NCBI GenBank assembly: GCA_017503075.1
Contig: JAFVTU010000012.1
Location: 1-64,000 of the forward strand
DNA from: Paludibacteraceae bacterium
GTDB lineage: Bacteria > Bacteroidota > Bacteroidia > Bacteroidales > Paludibacteraceae
Length of the DNA: 64,000 nt
Direction: 5' to 3'
A model generated the notes under the pieces. That model worked only from the letters and a program-made list of their open reading frames with translations, was not told the DNA's origin and did no database searches. A program made the position numbers and the translations under genes. Of this stretch, positions 59,764 through 64,000 are shown one piece after another (the first letter of the stretch is position 1; each line of letters starts with the position of its first letter).

Positions 59764-60443
59764 AATGGTATATTATTTTCAAGTGTATGCCAAAGAGTGT
59801 CTTCAGGAATAGGGGCAGTAATCACGATTGGTAATTTGCTGACAGGATGAATGAATTCTATTTTTCTTGCGTGCAAAGATATTCCACCATCAGGATTGCT
59901 ACGTTTAGCGCCATATTTTAAATCGCCTTTAATTGGACAACCGATAGCAGCTAATTGACAACGAATCTGATGATGGCGTCCTGTCTCTAGATTGATTTCG
60001 AGCAAGGTATATCTATCGCTTTGTGCAATAACTTTATAAGAAAGAGCCGCATGTTTGGCATCCTTTGTACTAGGTTTAACGACAATGGATTTATTTTGTT
60101 TTTCGTTTCTCCAAAGATAATTTTCCAAGCGTCCTTGAGGTGTAGGCGGTGGAGTTTGAACAATCGCCCAATAAGTTTTTCGAATCTGTTCGTGGGATTG
60201 AAACATGGCATTTAGTCTAGTAAGGGCTTTGCTTGTACGGGCAAAGAGTACCACACCGGTTGTGGGACGATCAAGACGGTGGGTAACACCTAGGAATACT
60301 TCGCCAGGTTTCTGGTATTTCTCCTTGATATATGCCTTCACAGTCTCGGAGAGCGGAATATCGCCTGTCTTATCGCCTTGCACAATCTCGTGACAAGTCT
60401 TGCTCACCGCGATGATATGATTGTCTTCGTATAATACCTGCAT
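59760..60443 (-). CDS. RluA-family RNA pseudouridine synthase
   Basis: The product has 227 residues, short because it lacks the S4 domain. The catalytic Asp is in HRLDRPTTGVVLFARTSKAL near residue 57. Other family motifs are YEDNHIIAVSKTCHEIVQGD, ETGRHHQIRCQLAAIGCPI and GDLKYGAKRSNPDGGISLHA. It converts uridine to pseudouridine in rRNA or tRNA; the site cannot be told. It follows folK by 6 bp. The start lies in a TTTAGAG-type repeat that also forms the folK C-terminus. Confidence 0.92.
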   Translation of the reverse strand: MQVLYEDNHIIAVSKTCHEIVQGDKTGDIPLSETVKAYIKEKYQKPGEVFLGVTHRLDRPTTGVVLFARTSKALTRLNAMFQSHEQIRKTYWAIVQTPPPTPQGRLENYLWRNEKQNKSIVVKPSTKDAKHAALSYKVIAQSDRYTLLEINLETGRHHQIRCQLAAIGCPIKGDLKYGAKRSNPDGGISLHARKIEFIHPVSKLPIVITAPIPEDTLWHTLENNIPL

Positions 60444-60449
60444 ATTAGT

Positions 60450-60884
60450 TTAGAGTTTAGTGTTTAGAGCATTTTCTGCTTCACGGAGGGGAATCATCAC
60501 GAAGTCTCGTTCTTGCATTCGTGGATGAGGAAGTGTAAGGGTAGAAGAGTGATGAGTGATGAGTGATGAGTGATGAGTAACTTGCAACAAATCAATATCT
60601 ATCACTCGGTCGTGATATACACCATTCACTGATTTCTCGGTGCGTCCCTTCTCACGCTCAATCTGCTGCGTAATCAGTAGCACTTCTTCGGGCGAATATT
60701 CGGTTTCATATACTGCCACTATATTCGCAAACTCATTATCCGACACAAAGCCCATTGGCGCGCTGCGATACACCGAAGAACACGCCAACTGCTCCCCTAC
60801 TCGCTCGTCAAGCAGTTGCAGTGCCTCACGCAAATTTGCCTCGCGATTGCCAAGATTGGTTCCTATACCGAAGTAGATGAGCAC
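60450..60884 (-). CDS. folK: 2-amino-4-hydroxy-6-hydroxymethyldihydropteridine pyrophosphokinase
   Basis: HPPK transfers pyrophosphate from ATP to the pterin in folate synthesis. The product has 144 residues. GIGTNLGNREANLREALQLL is the N-terminal motif. DRVIDIDLL and LTLPHPRMQERDFVMIPL hold the metal-binding and family signature. The loop between these two, normally a short variable turn, is VTHHSSLITHHSST. It is encoded by four copies of an 8-bp GTGATGAG repeat (60546-60581). The last seven residues (NALNTKL) come from a TTTAGAG/TTTAGTG repeat, so both ends of the variable part derive from simple repeats. It lies in the mutS2-to-hydrolase operon. Confidence 0.93.
   Translation of the reverse strand: MLIYFGIGTNLGNREANLREALQLLDERVGEQLACSSVYRSAPMGFVSDNEFANIVAVYETEYSPEEVLLITQQIEREKGRTEKSVNGVYHDRVIDIDLLQVTHHSSLITHHSSTLTLPHPRMQERDFVMIPLREAENALNTKL
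60546..60581 (-). repeat. In-frame GTGATGAG tandem repeat inside folK
   Basis: Four 8-bp copies of GTGATGAG on the plus strand encode VTHHSSLITHHSS. Eight is not a multiple of three, so the reading frame rotates through the repeat and only certain copy numbers keep folK open. Confidence 0.85.
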
Positions 60885-60886
60885 TA

Positions 60887-61801
60887 TTATTGGATATCGG
60901 CTACAGAAACAAAATCATAATCAATCTTTTCGCCCATGGTCACGAGCATGTAGAATGGCTTTTTGTCCTCATCCTTCATAGAGTCCACCACAATACATGT
61001 CATCCCTTTCACTTGCGTGATTTCGCGCGAGTGGTCGTGTCCCGACCATACCATATCTACCCCATGCTGGGTAAAGAGGTTAAGTAGTGCATATGTCTCT
61101 TCTTGCGTGTAGTTGGAGGTATGTCCTTGCGAGCCATCACGTTTGAAGAAATGCGTATGCGTACATGCTACGACATGGCGAAAATCCTGCTTATCAGCCC
61201 ACTCCAGTGTCTCGCGAAGCCATTGCAACTGTTTGCTGCCTACTGTACCATCGGCAGAATCGTAAATAATAAAGAGATCTTGTTTGCCAGTAGGAGTTTT
61301 GACTACGAAGTAATAATTGCAAGTCTTGAATGTATTGATAAACTTATTCCATTGTTTGAAATAAATATCGTGGTTGCCACACACTGCCATCAGGGTATCG
61401 GGTTTAATTGGAAGAATGGCGGACAATGGGTGACGCCCTAACGCTTCGTTGACAAATTCAAAATCGGTTCGTGCATCAATAATGTCGCCTAAATGCACAG
61501 CTACGGGACATAGCATATCCATGCGATAAGTATTGATAAAGTGTTCCCAACGTGTGCGCGTCTTGGTAATATGCGTATCAGTGCAAACATATACATGATA
61601 ATCATCTGATAGGGCTTGTAGTGTAGCATAGCCATACTTGTCGTTATATTCTTTGGACTGCTCAAAACGCTCATCAATCGTAGGTGAAGTACCTGCAAAC
61701 ATACCCACCATATCCAATCGTGCATCAGGACCACATGCGGTGAAGATGGAACCTAGAACCAGGAGCAAAGAGCCAAGACTAATTTGTATATTCTTTTTCA
61801 T
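60887..61801 (-). CDS. Lipoprotein metallophosphoesterase
   Basis: The product has 304 residues, a calcineurin-like phosphoesterase. The signal MKKNIQISLGSLLLVLGSIF ends in the lipobox FTAC, so it should be an envelope lipoprotein. Metal-site motifs in order are DTHITKTRTRW (about 76), VHLGDIIDARTDF (about 103), CGNHDIYF (about 142), VACTHTHFF (about 210) and WSGHDHSREI (about 256). The first motif is DTH rather than the usual DxH with Asp-Leu. Substrate unknown (phosphoester, nucleotide or lipid). It is 2 bp before folK and 38 bp after the outer-membrane gene, with a TTAAACTTTAAACC-type leader repeat. Confidence 0.88.
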   Translation of the reverse strand: MKKNIQISLGSLLLVLGSIFTACGPDARLDMVGMFAGTSPTIDERFEQSKEYNDKYGYATLQALSDDYHVYVCTDTHITKTRTRWEHFINTYRMDMLCPVAVHLGDIIDARTDFEFVNEALGRHPLSAILPIKPDTLMAVCGNHDIYFKQWNKFINTFKTCNYYFVVKTPTGKQDLFIIYDSADGTVGSKQLQWLRETLEWADKQDFRHVVACTHTHFFKRDGSQGHTSNYTQEETYALLNLFTQHGVDMVWSGHDHSREITQVKGMTCIVVDSMKDEDKKPFYMLVTMGEKIDYDFVSVADIQ

Positions 61802-61839
61802 AAATTCCTGTCATTAAACTTTAAACCATAAACTTTCAA

Positions 61840-62556
61840 CTAAAAACGGTATTCCGCACCTGCTCGGAGTTCTGCTCCATAGTAATGAGCATTAAGATGG
61901 AACATACCCGCTAATTTATATTTGCCTGAGAGGCGTACACGCCAATGGTCATTAATATCATACCATCCACCCAAATAGAACATCGGTTGCCATACGCGTT
62001 CTACCTGATAGTTGTCGATATTTGCCACACACAAACTAATGTTCCATGGTGAAGTACGAGGACGAACAAAAGCTTCTACGCGATATATTACATTGAATGG
62101 TTCAAGAATCATCTCATCTTCGGAGCGAAAAACATATGGCTGTGGAATAATAATGCGTGTGGACATACCTACTTGTACATTGACATACTGCATCTTATAT
62201 CCAAGTGATAGTGCGTGGACAAAGTCATTGAAATCATCGCGCGAAACCCAACGCGCCATCAGACGGTCTTCCAAATATAGTTCGCCGACAGGTAAAATAA
62301 ATTTAGGACGCAATTGTACGCCCACAGTATGAAAATTAGCGGTACTGGTTCGGATACTGGCTTGCATATCAAAATGAGGATTGATAGGCAAGTAGGCGTC
62401 AATATCAAAGTTAGCATACGAACCATAGGTCAAATTATGCCCATAGCCTACATGTAGTGACATGCTGTATGTAGTATCTCCTGGTTGCACTTGCGCTGTT
62501 GCCACAGATACAAAGAGCAAGGAACAAAGAGCAAAGACAAAAATGTTTTTTTTCAT
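61840..62556 (-). CDS. Predicted outer-membrane beta-barrel protein
   Basis: The product has 238 residues from ATG 62556 (MKKNIFVFALCSLLFVSVATA, a signal peptide). The mature part is a run of alternating polar and hydrophobic strands rich in Tyr, Trp and Gly (SMSLHVGYGHNLTYGSY; WVSRDDFNDFVHALSLGYK; MFHLNAHYYGAELRAGAEYRF) and ends in aromatic Phe, as outer-membrane barrels do. No specific family recognised. A start 24 bp upstream is rejected, since it would add residues before the signal and overlap mutS2. It is cotranscribed with the phosphoesterase downstream. Confidence 0.78.
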   Translation of the reverse strand: MKKNIFVFALCSLLFVSVATAQVQPGDTTYSMSLHVGYGHNLTYGSYANFDIDAYLPINPHFDMQASIRTSTANFHTVGVQLRPKFILPVGELYLEDRLMARWVSRDDFNDFVHALSLGYKMQYVNVQVGMSTRIIIPQPYVFRSEDEMILEPFNVIYRVEAFVRPRTSPWNISLCVANIDNYQVERVWQPMFYLGGWYDINDHWRVRLSGKYKLAGMFHLNAHYYGAELRAGAEYRF

Positions 62557-62569
62557 ATAAATATTGATT

Positions 62570-64000
62570 TTATAATTCAATTACAGTTATTCCAGCACCG
62601 CCACGGTCGGGATCACCGTCGTGGAAAGAGATGTCACCTGATTTCAATCGCCGCATGCTCTTTTGGCGATCCGCCAGATAATCGCGTACCACCTGCTTCA
62701 AAGCGCCTGTACCCGTGCCGTGAAGAATAGACACTTGCTCGGCATTAACCATCAAAGCATCGTCCACATAGGCTATCAGTACCTCTAATGCCTCATCCAC
62801 ACGCAACCCACGGATGTCTAATTCGCGTTTGAAAGAGAGTTTTTTCGCGCGCAACTCGTCTGCCACATTGCTTGATACCATTTTAGGCTTAGTGGAATTA
62901 GTTTCCTGAATTAATTTTGCAGGGTTGCTGGTTAACAATTTGAGGTCACGAAGATCGCGAAGCACTTTGTTTTGCTTAGAGTTAGCAGTAGAATTAGAGT
63001 TACTAGAAGTAGCAGATTTACTAGTTTTGCTTTCTACTTTGGTCTTTAGTGTTTCTACTTTTTGTCGAGCGGCTTGTGTGGCTTTTTTCTCGGCCTTTGC
63101 CTCTTTAATCTCTCGTATTGTGCGTTCGATAGTAGCATTGCTCTTGCGCAATATGTCTGCCGCTTCAGCATTTGCCTCTTCTAGAATGGCGCGTTTTTTG
63201 GCTTTGATACTAGCTAGTTGCTCCTCATAGTGAGCAATTTTCTCCTCTAGATGTTTCTCGCGTTGACGAATATTCTGTCGTTTATTCTCCCAATAGCGTT
63301 TGTCTCGTGCAATATCTTGCAACTGTTTGTCATAATCAATATGCTCCTCACCTACGATATCTGTTGCTCGTTGGATAATCGTTTCTGGCAAACCAATTTG
63401 GCGTGCAATCTCTATAGCAAAACTACTACCAGCTTGGCCTATAGAGAGTTGGAATAGTGGTTTGAGTTGTCCGCGGTCATATAGCATAGCGCCGTTGATG
63501 ATGCCTTCTGTACGCTCGGCAAGGTGCTTGAGGTTGCCATAGTGAGTAGTAATCACACCAAATGCATGTTGTTCGTTCAGATGTGTAAGTACCGCCTCTG
63601 CGATGGCACCACCAATGAGTGGCTCCGTACCCGTACCAAACTCATCAATAAGCAAGAGTGTATGTCTATTCGCATTTCTCACGAAGAACTTCATATTGCG
63701 AAGGTGGGATGAATATGTTGAGAGATCGTCTTCGATAGATTGCTCATCACCAATATCAAGCATTAATCGTGAGAATATACCCATTTGACTAGATTCGTGC
63801 ATAGGTACAGCCAACCCACATTGAAGCATGTATTGTAATAATGCTACAGTCTTAAGACATACTGACTTACCACCAGCATTCGGTCCGCTGATGACAAGGA
63901 TGCGTTGTTTTTTATCAAGTGTGAGTGTTAGAGGCACAACTGTTTTTCCTAAACGACGGAAGTTAAGCAACAAGACAGGATGATACGCCTCACGCCATTG
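62570..64000 (-). CDS. mutS2: MutS2/Smr-domain protein (5' part outside the window)
   Basis: MutS2 acts on stalled or collided ribosomes and on branched DNA. The C-terminal 477 residues are here; the frame is open to the window edge. The ABC-type ATPase has Walker A GPNAGGKSVCLKTVALLQYM and Walker B LLLIDEFGTGTEP. EAVLTHLNEQHAFGVITTHY and AGSSFAIEIARQIGLPE follow. A long charged coiled coil of about 130 residues comes next, rich in Glu, Lys and Ala, with a Ser/Thr/Asn-rich stretch KTSKSATSSNSNSTANSKQN. The Smr nuclease domain closes the protein (LDIRGLRVDEALEVL; LHGTGTGALKQVVRDYL). First visible gene of a minus-strand operon. Confidence 0.95.
   Translation of the reverse strand, partial: QWREAYHPVLLLNFRRLGKTVVPLTLTLDKKQRILVISGPNAGGKSVCLKTVALLQYMLQCGLAVPMHESSQMGIFSRLMLDIGDEQSIEDDLSTYSSHLRNMKFFVRNANRHTLLLIDEFGTGTEPLIGGAIAEAVLTHLNEQHAFGVITTHYGNLKHLAERTEGIINGAMLYDRGQLKPLFQLSIGQAGSSFAIEIARQIGLPETIIQRATDIVGEEHIDYDKQLQDIARDKRYWENKRQNIRQREKHLEEKIAHYEEQLASIKAKKRAILEEANAEAADILRKSNATIERTIREIKEAKAEKKATQAARQKVETLKTKVESKTSKSATSSNSNSTANSKQNKVLRDLRDLKLLTSNPAKLIQETNSTKPKMVSSNVADELRAKKLSFKRELDIRGLRVDEALEVLIAYVDDALMVNAEQVSILHGTGTGALKQVVRDYLADRQKSMRRLKSGDISFHDGDPDRGGAGITVIEL

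Overview
The window comes from a member of the Bacteroidales (phylum Bacteroidota), most likely an anaerobic gut or rumen type. The evidence is the promoter grammar: TTG, about 20 bp, then TAnnTTTG stands in front of most transcription units, and ribosome binding sites are weak. Gene content agrees: type III glutamine synthetase, methylmalonyl-CoA mutase in two subunits, formate-dependent PurT, and a PurF-like protein of Bacteroidetes type. The genus cannot be named from the sequence.

Layout. 1-9700: housekeeping genes (lon, a LysM lipobox-free secreted protein, mfd, a HAD hydrolase, a beta-CASP nuclease). 9792-9878: tRNA-Ser(CGA). 9864-14831: a 5 kb island bounded by 17-bp direct repeats of the tRNA 3' end. 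It has no visible integrase and carries unknown genes, including a membrane-anchored small GTPase resembling SRP receptor beta. 14832-16162: an XRE regulator with its operator, then 0.8 kb of AT-rich DNA without genes. 16163-20975: two YitT transporters and gcvP. 21216-25960: a DUF6973 lipoprotein, then a surface-glycan operon behind a long structured leader. 26143-36911 (minus strand): purE-purL-purM-purH-purD-folD plus a CNNM/CBS protein. 37128-41665 (minus): mgsA-mutA-mutB. 42409-58491 (plus): glnN, purT, purB, purA, carA, carB, purC, a four-helix-bundle protein, a PurF-like protein and a DUF1846 protein. 58540-64000 (minus): mutS2 (partial), an outer-membrane protein, a phosphoesterase, folK, an RluA-type pseudouridine synthase and an Ntn hydrolase.

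Together the two pur clusters encode nearly the whole route to IMP and AMP, plus carbamoyl phosphate synthesis. CarA has lost its catalytic Cys (Gly) and His (Ile), and the PurF-like protein has Ala where the Cys nucleophile belongs, while PurL keeps its glutaminase Cys. With GS-III beside them this suggests direct use of ammonia in two steps that normally use glutamine.

The second striking feature is a set of short intergenic repeat families. One consists of arrays of mini-hairpins whose stems differ in sequence but stay complementary, separated by 7-8 nt linkers (55036-55113, 55493-55561, 36279-36444, 28578-28628). Another is a modular element made of 11-bp units, present three times (26025, 41900, 46016). 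Other short tandem repeats sit in gene leaders, and some appear in-frame inside mfd, purL, purD and folK. I know of no description of these families, but could not search.
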